This document shows, in pieces, positions 6,414-14,006 of a DNA stretch of 16,492 nt (within the stretch, counting starts at the first letter, position 1; each line of letters opens with the position of its first letter). Made by a program: the position numbers and the translations under genes. Source of the stretch: CAYJMQ01 sp964371555 (GTDB lineage: Bacteria > Bdellovibrionota > JACOXK01 > 2-02-FULL-40-11); assembly GCA_964371555.1 (NCBI GenBank), contig CAYJMQ010000044.1, positions 1 through 16,492 of the forward strand. The letters run 5' to 3'. The notes under the pieces were generated by a model that had not been told where the DNA came from, made no database searches, and saw only the letters and a program-made list of their open reading frames with translations.

Positions 6414-7460
6414 TTATGGGAGAATCTCTGATGATGGAGCGGCCGGTTTTAACAAGCCCTTCTTCTGGTAGAGTTTCACCGCTTTCAAATGCTCCTGATA
6501 TGTCTTTGTAAAAACATGCGTCCCATCATTTTTTGAGACAAAATAAAGATAGCCGACAGGCGCGGGATTTACAGCTGCCTCTAACGATGCCCGGCCCGGA
6601 TTGGCAATTGGCCCCTGGGGATATCCATACATCGTATAGGTATTATAAGGGCTGGGCGTCAGCAGATCTTTTCGGGTTAAATTCCCATTGAAATTTTTAA
6701 TTCCATAAATCACAGTTGGATCACTTTGGAACTTCATATTCTTCTTTAACCGGTTATGGAAAACAGCGGAAATCAGCCTCTGCTCCCCCACGACCCCTGT
6801 CTCTTTCTCAATCATCGAAGCAAGGGTCACAACCTCTTCAAGCGTCATTCCAAGTTTTCCCGCATGAAACCGTATTTCTTCCGTATAATTTTCACGGAAT
6901 CTTTGAACCATCGTTTCAATAATTTTTTCAGCGGTAACCGGTTTGGAAAAGTAATAACTTTCAGGGAAGAGATATCCCTCAACAGAGAGACCGGGAAGCA
7001 TCCACTGGGAGAGCAACAGCGGATCGTTGGCAGTCCGCAAAAATTGTTCTTTTGAAACCAGCGTTAGTGAAGAAACCAAATCTGCGATCTGGTAGATGTT
7101 ATACCCTTCCGGAATGGTCACGCGATGGAGATAGGTGCGCCCCAAGACCAGTGTGGTCAACACTTCCATCGGTTTCAAATTTGTCTGAAGTCGATATTCA
7201 CCTGCCTTGATTTTTGTAAGCCCCCCCTTCCATCTCGCCAGAAGATAGAATTTCACCTCATGGGTAATAACCCCTTCGATTTTGAGCTGCCTTGCAATTT
7301 TTCTGAATCCCCATCCCCGTTCAATTGAAATAATCTTTTCTATTTTCTCATCGCCCTGAAGAACCGGGGGGGCGGTGTTCAAAAAAAGATAGATTTCAAC
7401 AAAAACAAAAAGAGCCAAAACAATCGCACAGATGGAAAGAATGATCGTAATTTTTTTCAT
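6414..7460 (-). CDS. mltG: Endolytic murein transglycosylase MltG (YceG family)
   Basis: MltG cleaves nascent peptidoglycan strands at the outer face of the inner membrane and is thought to set glycan chain length. The 348-residue product has an N-terminal membrane anchor (about 4-27), a LysM-like region (about 40-110) and the YceG catalytic domain. The catalytic glutamate is E218 within ASMIEKETG, the same number as the E. coli residue. Other family signatures are VEGYLFPESYYF (160-171), the VFHNRL element, QSDPTVIYG and PYNTY...G.P.GPI.NPG. The length is usual. It is the last gene of the six-gene minus-strand operon, and its ATG overlaps the ruvX stop by four bases. The alaS/ruvX/mltG linkage is common elsewhere; here the catabolic genes sit directly upstream of ruvX-mltG, so cell-wall growth and amino-acid catabolism may share a transcript. 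Confidence 0.95.
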   Translation of the reverse strand: MKKITIILSICAIVLALFVFVEIYLFLNTAPPVLQGDEKIEKIISIERGWGFRKIARQLKIEGVITHEVKFYLLARWKGGLTKIKAGEYRLQTNLKPMEVLTTLVLGRTYLHRVTIPEGYNIYQIADLVSSLTLVSKEQFLRTANDPLLLSQWMLPGLSVEGYLFPESYYFSKPVTAEKIIETMVQRFRENYTEEIRFHAGKLGMTLEEVVTLASMIEKETGVVGEQRLISAVFHNRLKKNMKFQSDPTVIYGIKNFNGNLTRKDLLTPSPYNTYTMYGYPQGPIANPGRASLEAAVNPAPVGYLYFVSKNDGTHVFTKTYQEHLKAVKLYQKKGLLKPAAPSSEILP

Positions 7461-7882
7461 TTTTGGGCGTTTAAATAAGACTGCAAAATTAAAACCGCGG
7501 AAAGCTGATCAATAACCCCTTTTCTCTTCTTTCGACTCATATCCGCGGAAATCAATATACGCTCCGCCTCTTTGGTTGTAAACCATTCATCCCATGTCTC
7601 AATCGGGATCGTCCATTTTTTTTTTATTTCTTCGATGAAATCGAGCACTTTTTGGGTTTGCGGGGTTATTCTTCCCGAAAGGGCCCGGGGAATGCCGACA
7701 ACAATCTTTTTAACCATGTATTCATCCAGGATCTGTTTCAACTTTTCGGTATCTTTCTCAACACTTGTTCTTGAAATTGTCACAATAGGCTGGGCTGTCC
7801 AACCCATTTCATCGCTTACGGCAACGCCTATTCGCCGGTCTCCCACGTCAAGTCCTAAAAGCCTCCCCTGAATTTTATTCAT
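7457..7882 (-). CDS. ruvX: RuvX/YqgF RNase H-fold nuclease
   Basis: The 141-residue product is a standard-length RuvX, a small RNase H-fold nuclease. Various homologues have been linked to 16S rRNA 5'-end processing and to Holliday-junction resolution, so its real substrate here is not settled. The catalytic acidic residues are visible: D12 in LGLDVG (followed by RRIGVAVSD), the D98-E99 pair and D125 in KGVIDQLSAVLILQ. The usual DERLTT/DERFTT motif reads D98-E99-W100-F101-T102-T103, with tryptophan in place of the common arginine. Both ends overlap neighbours by four bases: its ATG overlaps the astD stop and its stop overlaps the mltG ATG. Translation is therefore probably coupled along the operon. 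Identification is firm. Confidence 0.92.
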   Translation of the reverse strand: MNKIQGRLLGLDVGDRRIGVAVSDEMGWTAQPIVTISRTSVEKDTEKLKQILDEYMVKKIVVGIPRALSGRITPQTQKVLDFIEEIKKKWTIPIETWDEWFTTKEAERILISADMSRKKRKGVIDQLSAVLILQSYLNAQK

Positions 7883-9405
7883 CTATTTTTTCTTCTAAAC
7901 GGAAAACCAGGGGGAATTGTATTTTCATCGACAGGATTTGAATCCTCGAGCGACGCAACCGGATACGTACAGTAGTAAGGCGCAAAAAGCGCTGTGGCAA
8001 ATTGATTGCCACTTTTCCCCTGACCCCCAAATGGCAGCCGCGATGATCCCCCCACCGTGGAACGGTTCCAGTTGACGAGACCCGCTTTTGATTCATTAAA
8101 AACTTTTTCATAATTACGTCTGTCTTTTGTAAAAACAGAAACAACGAGTCCATAATCGGTTTTATTTGCTTCCTGAATCGCTTCATCGATACCTTTCACA
8201 ACCACAATGCCGACGCTTGGACCAAAGATTTCGGTAGTAAGATAGGTCCCCGGGGAATCTTTGGGTTGGAATAAATAGATCGAAGGGGTCACATAATAAC
8301 CGCGATATTTGATCTCAAGCGCTTTTCCCCGCATCACAAGCTCCCCCCCCTCCCGCTGGGCAATCCCTTGAAAGCGCAGATAGTTATCACGCGCGTTCTG
8401 ACTGATCAGAGGCCCCATAAAAGGGGGATCATCGTCAAATGCATAGCCAATTTTAAACATTTTTGCCAGCTGATGAAATTCTTTCACAAATATATCCGCA
8501 ATTTTCTCTGTTGCGATGATCCGACTCGTGGCTGAACAACGCTGGCCGGCGGTCAAATAAGCCCCTAAAATATTTTCATAGAGCGCTTTATCGAGATTGG
8601 CATCATCGCAAATGATCGACGCATTTTTCCCCCCCATCTCGAGAACCGGGGTTTTCCAGAAATGAGGAGCTGTTTCCTTTTTAATTTTGAGCCCCACTTC
8701 ATACGAACCGGTAAAAAGAATCCCATCGATACCCGAGGAAAGACAGAGACGCTTGCCAACCTCAGCCCCTCCCTGAATTAAATTGAAAACCCCTGGCGGA
8801 AAACCGCTTCGATGGATCATCTCGGTAATGATTTGCCCGGAGGCCGGTGTCTTTTCCGAGGGTTTAAAAACAACGGTATTTCCCGTTAGAAGCGCCGGGA
8901 CAAAATGCCCTTGCGGCAGATGAAGCGGAAAATTAAACGGCCCGATCACTGCCATGACCCCTTTGGGTTTATACCGATATCTCCCCGTAACTCTTGGATA
9001 GGCATCGGAAATCTCTTTTTCTTCGATTAATTTCATGCCTTCTTTGATGGTAATTTGAATTTTCCCCAAAAGACCTTTGGCTTCCTGCTCCGCTTCCCAA
9101 AAAGGTTTTCCTGTTTCTCTCGAAATAATCTCTGAAATGTCATCCAGATGGGATTCAATTTCTGAATATAATTTATTTAAATGGTTTGCGCGTTGAGATG
9201 TGGTGAGCGCGCTCCATTTTGGAAAAGCAATTCTTGCGGCATCAACAGCCCGATAAATATGATCATAAACGGCATGAAACTCACCGATGACATCTTCAAG
9301 ATTTCCAGGATTAACCACCCCAAACGATTCTGATTTTTCCTGGGGAATAATAAACGCGCCATCAATATAGTCACCCAGATAAGTTATTTTTCTCAAACGT
9401 CTCAT
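7879..9405 (-). CDS. astD: N-succinylglutamate 5-semialdehyde dehydrogenase (AstD-like)
   Basis: This aldehyde dehydrogenase superfamily enzyme has the catalytic cysteine C290 (GQRCSATSR), general-base glutamate E256 (LEMGGKN), oxyanion asparagine N158 (GPFNFPLHLP) and the NAD-binding FTGS element at 231-234. The wording GPFNFPLHLPQGHFVPALL and LTAGQRCSATSR is characteristic of AstD, which oxidises N-succinylglutamate semialdehyde to N-succinylglutamate. At 508 residues it is slightly longer than typical AstD (about 490), the extra length being at both ends. It overlaps astA by four bases upstream and ruvX by four downstream. Being next to AstA makes the succinyl-pathway assignment stronger than homology alone. 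A G8 tract (plus strand C8, 8343-8350) lies within codons for R-E-G-G-E. Substrate is inferred from family and context. Confidence 0.88.
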   Translation of the reverse strand: MRRLRKITYLGDYIDGAFIIPQEKSESFGVVNPGNLEDVIGEFHAVYDHIYRAVDAARIAFPKWSALTTSQRANHLNKLYSEIESHLDDISEIISRETGKPFWEAEQEAKGLLGKIQITIKEGMKLIEEKEISDAYPRVTGRYRYKPKGVMAVIGPFNFPLHLPQGHFVPALLTGNTVVFKPSEKTPASGQIITEMIHRSGFPPGVFNLIQGGAEVGKRLCLSSGIDGILFTGSYEVGLKIKKETAPHFWKTPVLEMGGKNASIICDDANLDKALYENILGAYLTAGQRCSATSRIIATEKIADIFVKEFHQLAKMFKIGYAFDDDPPFMGPLISQNARDNYLRFQGIAQREGGELVMRGKALEIKYRGYYVTPSIYLFQPKDSPGTYLTTEIFGPSVGIVVVKGIDEAIQEANKTDYGLVVSVFTKDRRNYEKVFNESKAGLVNWNRSTVGGSSRLPFGGQGKSGNQFATALFAPYYCTYPVASLEDSNPVDENTIPPGFPFRRKNR

Positions 9406-10430
9406 GTTTTCGTGGAAGAAAAAGGCAAGAGGTGAATCCTATCCTTTGTCTCCAGTTGCAAAATATCACGCGCCTCTGACGGCACCGAGACAGATTTCGA
9501 AATCATCTGGTAAGGAGTCAGCAGAGCCATAAACCCACTCGCTGTCTCTTTTGCAACAAGCCCGGTTTCTTTAAAAGACCGGGCCTTTGCTTTTTTAATT
9601 TTGTGAGACTTTGTCATTCTTACAATGGCAATATCCTTCATTCGCGCCCCATAATGGGGCCCGCCATCGAAAGGATCGATCATGCTTAAAAACTTAAAAC
9701 CAATTTTTTCGAGCATGTTTTTAGCAGGGAGACTCTCTCCCCCGACCTGGCCAACAATCTCACGCGTCCCCGCATCCAACATGCAAAGATAGATGTCCTG
9801 CCTCGGAAAAAGCGAGGTGATAAATTCCTTATTTTTCTGACTGATTTTATCCGCTTCGATATAAGGGAGATTCGTAAATTTTTGGCCAATCGCTTCCCAA
9901 AGAAGCGATTTTCCGTCTTGAGTCAGCGGCGGCATCAGCTCTGCAATCACACGATCTTTGAAACGACGCCGATGCATCGCCATATACATAAAACGCCCCC
10001 ATGAGAGCATTTTTCCCAGTTTTTCAGGCGCATGGCGATAGTCGGGATGAAGCACAATCCCACCAACTTCCGTCGGTCCATCAACATCGTACCCCAGCCT
10101 CAGGATCTGATGAACAATCCCGGAATGAATGGTCTGGCTAAATTTTTCAAGACGTAAAAGCTGGAAAAAATAATGGGGGCTTTCTTTGCTCCCATGCTGC
10201 GCAAAGATCATCGAAGTTCCGATAATTCGCGATGTGTTTAAATCCTCGATGCAGAAGATATAGACCGCGTCCTTCTTGTTGCGAATTCCGCCGGAAAAGG
10301 ATGCCACCGATGTCTGAATCTGCTTCTGAAGTTCATCAGGGGTATTCGAAAGATTCACCCCGCTGAGCATGCGTGCCAGTGTCAGAATCTGTTTTAAATC
10401 GGAAGGGCGAACCGACCTGAAGAGAAACAT
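9402..10430 (-). CDS. astA: Arginine/ornithine N-succinyltransferase (AstA family)
   Basis: AstA transfers succinyl from succinyl-CoA to the alpha-amino group of arginine (or ornithine in some homologues), the entry step of the AST catabolic pathway. I choose ATG 10430, giving 342 residues, close to E. coli AstA (344). A TTG at 10457 would add nine residues and overlap the upstream gene by 22 bases, but GAGG before the ATG and the N-terminal match MFLFRSVRPSDL support 10430. Signatures are RFMYMAMHRRRFKDRVIAEL (146-165, compare E. coli [20 protein letters not shown]), IVGQV (225-229) and DPFDGGP (252-258). It starts five bases after the M20 gene and overlaps astD by four. Whether arginine or ornithine is the substrate cannot be read from sequence. 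The absence of a neighbouring astB leans towards ornithine. Confidence 0.88.
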   Translation of the reverse strand: MFLFRSVRPSDLKQILTLARMLSGVNLSNTPDELQKQIQTSVASFSGGIRNKKDAVYIFCIEDLNTSRIIGTSMIFAQHGSKESPHYFFQLLRLEKFSQTIHSGIVHQILRLGYDVDGPTEVGGIVLHPDYRHAPEKLGKMLSWGRFMYMAMHRRRFKDRVIAELMPPLTQDGKSLLWEAIGQKFTNLPYIEADKISQKNKEFITSLFPRQDIYLCMLDAGTREIVGQVGGESLPAKNMLEKIGFKFLSMIDPFDGGPHYGARMKDIAIVRMTKSHKIKKAKARSFKETGLVAKETASGFMALLTPYQMISKSVSVPSEARDILQLETKDRIHLLPFSSTKT

Positions 10431-10435
10431 ACAAT

Positions 10436-11860
10436 CTACCTCACCCCTTTTACACAAAAGGTTTCGATCATCTTTTCATAGAACCGAACCGCGTGATGCA
10501 AATGATGGAGATAATTAAATTCATTCGGTTTATGAACATTGCCAATAGAAACACCCGGCCCCCAGACAATCGCCTCTGCCCCCCTCGCCCGATAAATGGA
10601 TGCCTCCGTCGATGTCGCCTTTGTAACCATCGTCTCCTGAAGTCCCATCATCCGTAAAGCATTCTTTGCCTCGATCACAAGCCTTGAAGACGGATCTGTA
10701 TGCATCGGCAGACTTTTTCGGAAAACACGCATCTCAAGTTTTACCTGAGGATATTTCTCCTGAATAGCCTGCATCGGTTTTTCAATTTTTTCCGCGAGAA
10801 GCTGATCCGGATCGACAGAGGGCAAAAATCGAAGACCCAACAAAAACTTAACTTTGTTTTTTTCCGTTGAAATCACACCCACATTTAAAAGACTTGTCGG
10901 GGGATCAAATTCGGGCATCGGCATCTGTTTAAATTCAGAAATAATTTTTTTGAATATTCCCTGAAGTTCTTCAAAACAGCTCATAAATTGCGGGCTAAAA
11001 ACAACGCCTGGCTCACCCTGCTTCTGAACGGCAATCTGCAGGCCGTTCCCTTCATGAACAATCTTCTGTGATGAACGAAGACAAAGAACAGCCCGATCAG
11101 GGATCACATTAATCAATTCCCCCCCCTGAATACTGACCAGTTCAGAAGACCCCCGCTGCCCTTTCAGAAGATCGATTGCCTTCTGAATGGCATTGACACC
11201 CAGATGAGGTGTCGAGCTGTGGGCCGCTTTCCCATGAAAATCTATCCGATAAACTTCCGCTCCCATCGAAAGTTCACTCGCCTGAGAATCTGTCAAACCA
11301 AACTCAAGCGATAAAAAACCCTTATGCGCGTAGACAATGGAGAGATTCGACGGTTCGCCAACGATAGCATACTGAATTTTTGTTTTGATCTCTTCCGAAA
11401 GCTGCTTAGCGCCCGCAAGACCGCTCTCCTCGCCATAGGTTCCCGCAAGAATCAGCGGATTTCTAAACTCGACACCCCCAAATTTTTCCAGGGCTTTGAT
11501 TTTGCAAAGAATATCGAGCTTTACATCCGCGGCGCCGAGCCCATAAATTTTATTCTCTTCAATTGTCGCGCGAAACGGATTCCCGCCTGTCTTGTCCCAG
11601 AGCGAGTAGTCCCCCGGCGAAACGGTATCAAGATGCGTTGTCATAAGAAGCGCATCCCCCGCTTCCGGCCCCTTCATGCCAAGAACATTAAATTGTTCTT
11701 TTCCGTAGAGCTCCCCTTTTTGAAGAACTACTTTTACATCCAAAGATTCCAAAAGGCCGCTGATGTATTCCACAATTTCCCGATTGCTCTCATAAGTAAT
11801 CGAATGAATTGAAATAATTTTTCTGGCTTCTTCAATTAAATCCCATTTGATAGCGCTCAT
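10436..11860 (-). CDS. M20-family metallo-deacylase, probable AstE substitute (succinyl-amino-acid desuccinylase)
   Basis: This is a di-zinc M20 hydrolase of the ArgE/DapE/LysK type. Its full ligand set is visible: H76 (THLDTV, with D78), bridging D112 (GAADVK), catalytic base E144, ligand E145 (GTYGEESG), E169 (VGEPS) and H443 (NVHKPNE). At 474 residues it is nearly 100 longer than typical ArgE/DapE (about 380), with the extra length probably in and after the dimerisation lid. These enzymes remove acetyl or succinyl groups from amino acids. Lying between the aminotransferase and astA, it most simply supplies the desuccinylation that AstE performs in E. coli, releasing glutamate from succinylglutamate. 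N-succinylornithine or an unrelated acyl-amino acid remain possible. The ATG overlaps the aminotransferase stop by four bases. Family firm, substrate inferred. Confidence 0.82.
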   Translation of the reverse strand: MSAIKWDLIEEARKIISIHSITYESNREIVEYISGLLESLDVKVVLQKGELYGKEQFNVLGMKGPEAGDALLMTTHLDTVSPGDYSLWDKTGGNPFRATIEENKIYGLGAADVKLDILCKIKALEKFGGVEFRNPLILAGTYGEESGLAGAKQLSEEIKTKIQYAIVGEPSNLSIVYAHKGFLSLEFGLTDSQASELSMGAEVYRIDFHGKAAHSSTPHLGVNAIQKAIDLLKGQRGSSELVSIQGGELINVIPDRAVLCLRSSQKIVHEGNGLQIAVQKQGEPGVVFSPQFMSCFEELQGIFKKIISEFKQMPMPEFDPPTSLLNVGVISTEKNKVKFLLGLRFLPSVDPDQLLAEKIEKPMQAIQEKYPQVKLEMRVFRKSLPMHTDPSSRLVIEAKNALRMMGLQETMVTKATSTEASIYRARGAEAIVWGPGVSIGNVHKPNEFNYLHHLHHAVRFYEKMIETFCVKGVR

Positions 11861-13218
11861 AACAGTTTCTTTATTGTCCTTTCCAAAATTTTCATGGCCC
11901 CCATATAATCATTTTCTTTCATTCCGCCCACCGGAAGAAGAAATCGTATCTTATAGGGACCGTGACCACAATAATACAAAATAACCCCTTCTTCAAAAGC
12001 TTTTAAAATAAATTTTTTTGTTTCTTCGAGAAATCCATTCCGGAATTTCCAGGAGACCATCGCCCCTATTGCCTCTATCTCAGAGATATTATTTTTACCC
12101 AATTTCTCCTGCAAATTTTTAAGACCCTGCACAGCCCATTTTTCCGCTTGGGCGATTTTCCCTTCTTTTCCAAAAAATTTTTCCTCTTTGAACCGTTCTA
12201 AAATTCTTGTCCCGACACGAAGCGATACCGTGCTTCCGCAAAAAGTCCCGGCAAGGAGTCCCGGTTTGGGATTATATTCTTCCGTATAAAGTGTCGCGCA
12301 ATTTTGCAGCATTTTTCCGACAGTCACGACATCCGCATATTTATCTAATTCAAACTTCTGAAACGCAAACAGCTCTCCGGTCCGGCCGACCGTTTGCACC
12401 TCGTCGACCCATATCGTGAGCTTCTCATCGCGGCAAATATCCATGAGCCGCGTAAAAAACTCCCGGGGGGCTTGTTTAAATCCTCCCTCCCCCTGAACCA
12501 ATTCAAAAACAAAACCTGCAATTTCGTCTCGATGCTGAACCAGATGCCCTTTTAAAGCAGAAATACTTTTTTCAATCGATGAGGAATCTTTTGGATTAAA
12601 AAAAGGAATGTAGAGCGCATCATAATAGCGGTGAAGCCCTTTTCGATACTCTTCATTATCGGTAATGTCTGCCATCACGATACTCCGGCCATGAAAACAA
12701 TCGCCGAACGCAATAAGTTTGTAAGCCGGGGATTTTTTCTGCCGGATCACTTTCAACGCATTCTCGTTGGCCATTGTCCCCGAAAGTGAAAGCCACCCCA
12801 TTTTAAGTCTTTGCCCGGACTGCGAGAGCAGCGTCTTAAGAAAATCTTTGACTTCGATCCCTGATTCCAAATTTCCCTGCATCACCACATTCTGGGAAGC
12901 GGCGTGAACGGCAACAGAAATAAGATCGAGATCCGAATGGCCAAAAAAATGGGTTCCAATTCCTGTAATGAAATCATATTTTACGGAGCCATCCAGAAGT
13001 TCAACGAGCGGCCCATTGCCAAGCCCTGAAAAAATGGCGGGGTAATAGAGCGGCCGCCCTCTCGTTTCAGAAAATTCGCGCGCAACTTTGCTTAAAAGTC
13101 CTGACGAACTTTTTTTTACCGACCTGATCTTCTCTTTTTCCCGTTTAATGGAAAGTAGAAGGTCTCTTTTGGCGCGCTGGTATTGGGTCCCTTTAAAAAG
13201 ATCTGTTGCCACTGACAT
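11857..13218 (-). CDS. Class III PLP aminotransferase, probable AstC/ornithine-lysine-type
   Basis: First gene of the operon. The 453-residue protein has the class III features: SGTMANENA (146-154, phosphate-binding loop), FHGR (175-178), the cofactor aspartate in D272-E273-V274-Q275, the Schiff-base lysine K302 (TVGKMLQ) and GST (328-330). The GKMLQNC wording recalls lysine epsilon-aminotransferases (GKKTQVC in Lat) more than E. coli AstC or ArgD, so terminal-amine transamination fits. With AstA and AstD downstream it would convert N-succinylornithine to succinylglutamate semialdehyde. No Shine-Dalgarno precedes the ATG at 13218, and the next methionine is residue 113. A -10-like TATATA ends nine bases before the ATG, so the mRNA may be leaderless. 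The acceptor and exact donor are uncertain. Confidence 0.82.
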   Translation of the reverse strand: MSVATDLFKGTQYQRAKRDLLLSIKREKEKIRSVKKSSSGLLSKVAREFSETRGRPLYYPAIFSGLGNGPLVELLDGSVKYDFITGIGTHFFGHSDLDLISVAVHAASQNVVMQGNLESGIEVKDFLKTLLSQSGQRLKMGWLSLSGTMANENALKVIRQKKSPAYKLIAFGDCFHGRSIVMADITDNEEYRKGLHRYYDALYIPFFNPKDSSSIEKSISALKGHLVQHRDEIAGFVFELVQGEGGFKQAPREFFTRLMDICRDEKLTIWVDEVQTVGRTGELFAFQKFELDKYADVVTVGKMLQNCATLYTEEYNPKPGLLAGTFCGSTVSLRVGTRILERFKEEKFFGKEGKIAQAEKWAVQGLKNLQEKLGKNNISEIEAIGAMVSWKFRNGFLEETKKFILKAFEEGVILYYCGHGPYKIRFLLPVGGMKENDYMGAMKILERTIKKLL

Positions 13219-13255
13219 TTGGGCGATATATATAAGAATTTTGGGAAGTTAGCAA
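13206..13255. promoter_or_regulatory. Divergent overlapping promoters sharing one TATATATA core (aminotransferase operon / bamD)
   Basis: On the plus strand TTGCCA (13206-13211) is 17 bases from TATATA (13229-13234), which would start the bamD message near 13241, just before its GGGAAG. On the minus strand TTGCTA (complement of 13250-13255) is 17 bases from TATATA (complement of 13227-13232), which would start the catabolic operon message at about 13220-13221, two or three bases before its ATG. The two -10 boxes overlap by four bases, so only one polymerase can open the core at a time. Confidence 0.55.
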
Positions 13256-14004
13256 TGAAAAACCCGGATTTATTCAGACTCATAATAGTATGCTTTTCCA
13301 TTTTCACTTTAAGCTGCGCCTCTAAAAAAGGGGAGATCGTTCTACCAGAGCAAATTGATCTTAAACGAGCCAAAGAGTTTCAAGAAGCAGGTCGTTATGA
13401 ACTGGCCCTTGAACAATATTCGCAAATCAAAAATAAATACCCTCTAAGCCCGGCTGCCACTGAAGCGGAGCTTGAACTTGCTGAAACATTTTTCCTTCAG
13501 GGATCGTATATTGAAGCACAAGCGGCTTTCGAGACTTTCGGTGATCTCCATCCCACCCATTCGAAAGTTGATTTTGCGGCATTTAGAGTTGGCATGAGCT
13601 TCTTTAATCAAATTCCGCAGACGATTGACCGCGATCTCACGCCCGCCACAAAAGCAATTAAATCTTTTGAAGAATTTTCACAAAATTATCCCAAATCATC
13701 TTATGTTAGCGAAGCATTGGAGAAAAAGGAACTCTGCAGGAAAAAACTGGCTGAGAAAGAATACTATATCGCGGATTTCTACCTCAAAAGAGAACACTAC
13801 GCCAGCGCTGAGCGGCGGTTGAAAGCTATTCTCCGGAAATATCGAAATCTGGGATTTGATGAAAAGGCTTTATTCTATCTTGGATTTTGTTATTATCAGT
13901 TAAAGAACAAAGACAAAGCCAAGAGGGTGCTCACGCGACTGACAGAAAAATTCCCACAGTCTTCTTTTACCGATGAAGCCAAGAAAATTTTAAAAGACCT
14001 CTGA
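13255..14004 (+). CDS. bamD: Outer-membrane assembly lipoprotein BamD
   Basis: BamD is the TPR lipoprotein of the BAM complex that inserts beta-barrel proteins into the outer membrane. I start it at ATG 13255, which has GGGAAG (13243-13248) six bases upstream. It then begins with a lipoprotein signal peptide: K2, R8, a hydrophobic core, and TLSC with lipidated C21. A TTG at 13219 would put twelve residues before this signal and has no support. The mature 229 residues form TPR-like helix pairs: EFQEAGRYELALEQY, QGSYIEAQAAF, a loop and KREHYASAERRL. They include the BamD hallmark DRDLTPATKAIKSFEEF with YPKSSY after it. Length and motif match the family (about 240-250). The next gene, a TPR protein, begins two bases after its stop, so they are co-transcribed. 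Confidence 0.88.
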   Translation: MKNPDLFRLIIVCFSIFTLSCASKKGEIVLPEQIDLKRAKEFQEAGRYELALEQYSQIKNKYPLSPAATEAELELAETFFLQGSYIEAQAAFETFGDLHPTHSKVDFAAFRVGMSFFNQIPQTIDRDLTPATKAIKSFEEFSQNYPKSSYVSEALEKKELCRKKLAEKEYYIADFYLKREHYASAERRLKAILRKYRNLGFDEKALFYLGFCYYQLKNKDKAKRVLTRLTEKFPQSSFTDEAKKILKDL

Positions 14005-14006
14005 TC

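Noticed and set aside
7875..8186. Minus-strand 103-codon frame within astD
   Set aside because: It is an out-of-frame shadow of the AstD C-terminal region.
11324..11812. Plus-strand 162-codon open frame inside the M20 gene
   Set aside because: The opposite frame carries the complete M20 metal ligand set; this is a shadow.
6414..13218. Reading the catabolic operon as a LysW-type or acetyl-cycle lysine/arginine biosynthesis cluster
   Set aside because: There is no LysW, ArgB/LysZ kinase or ArgC/LysY reductase. AstA and AstD point to succinyl-pathway degradation.
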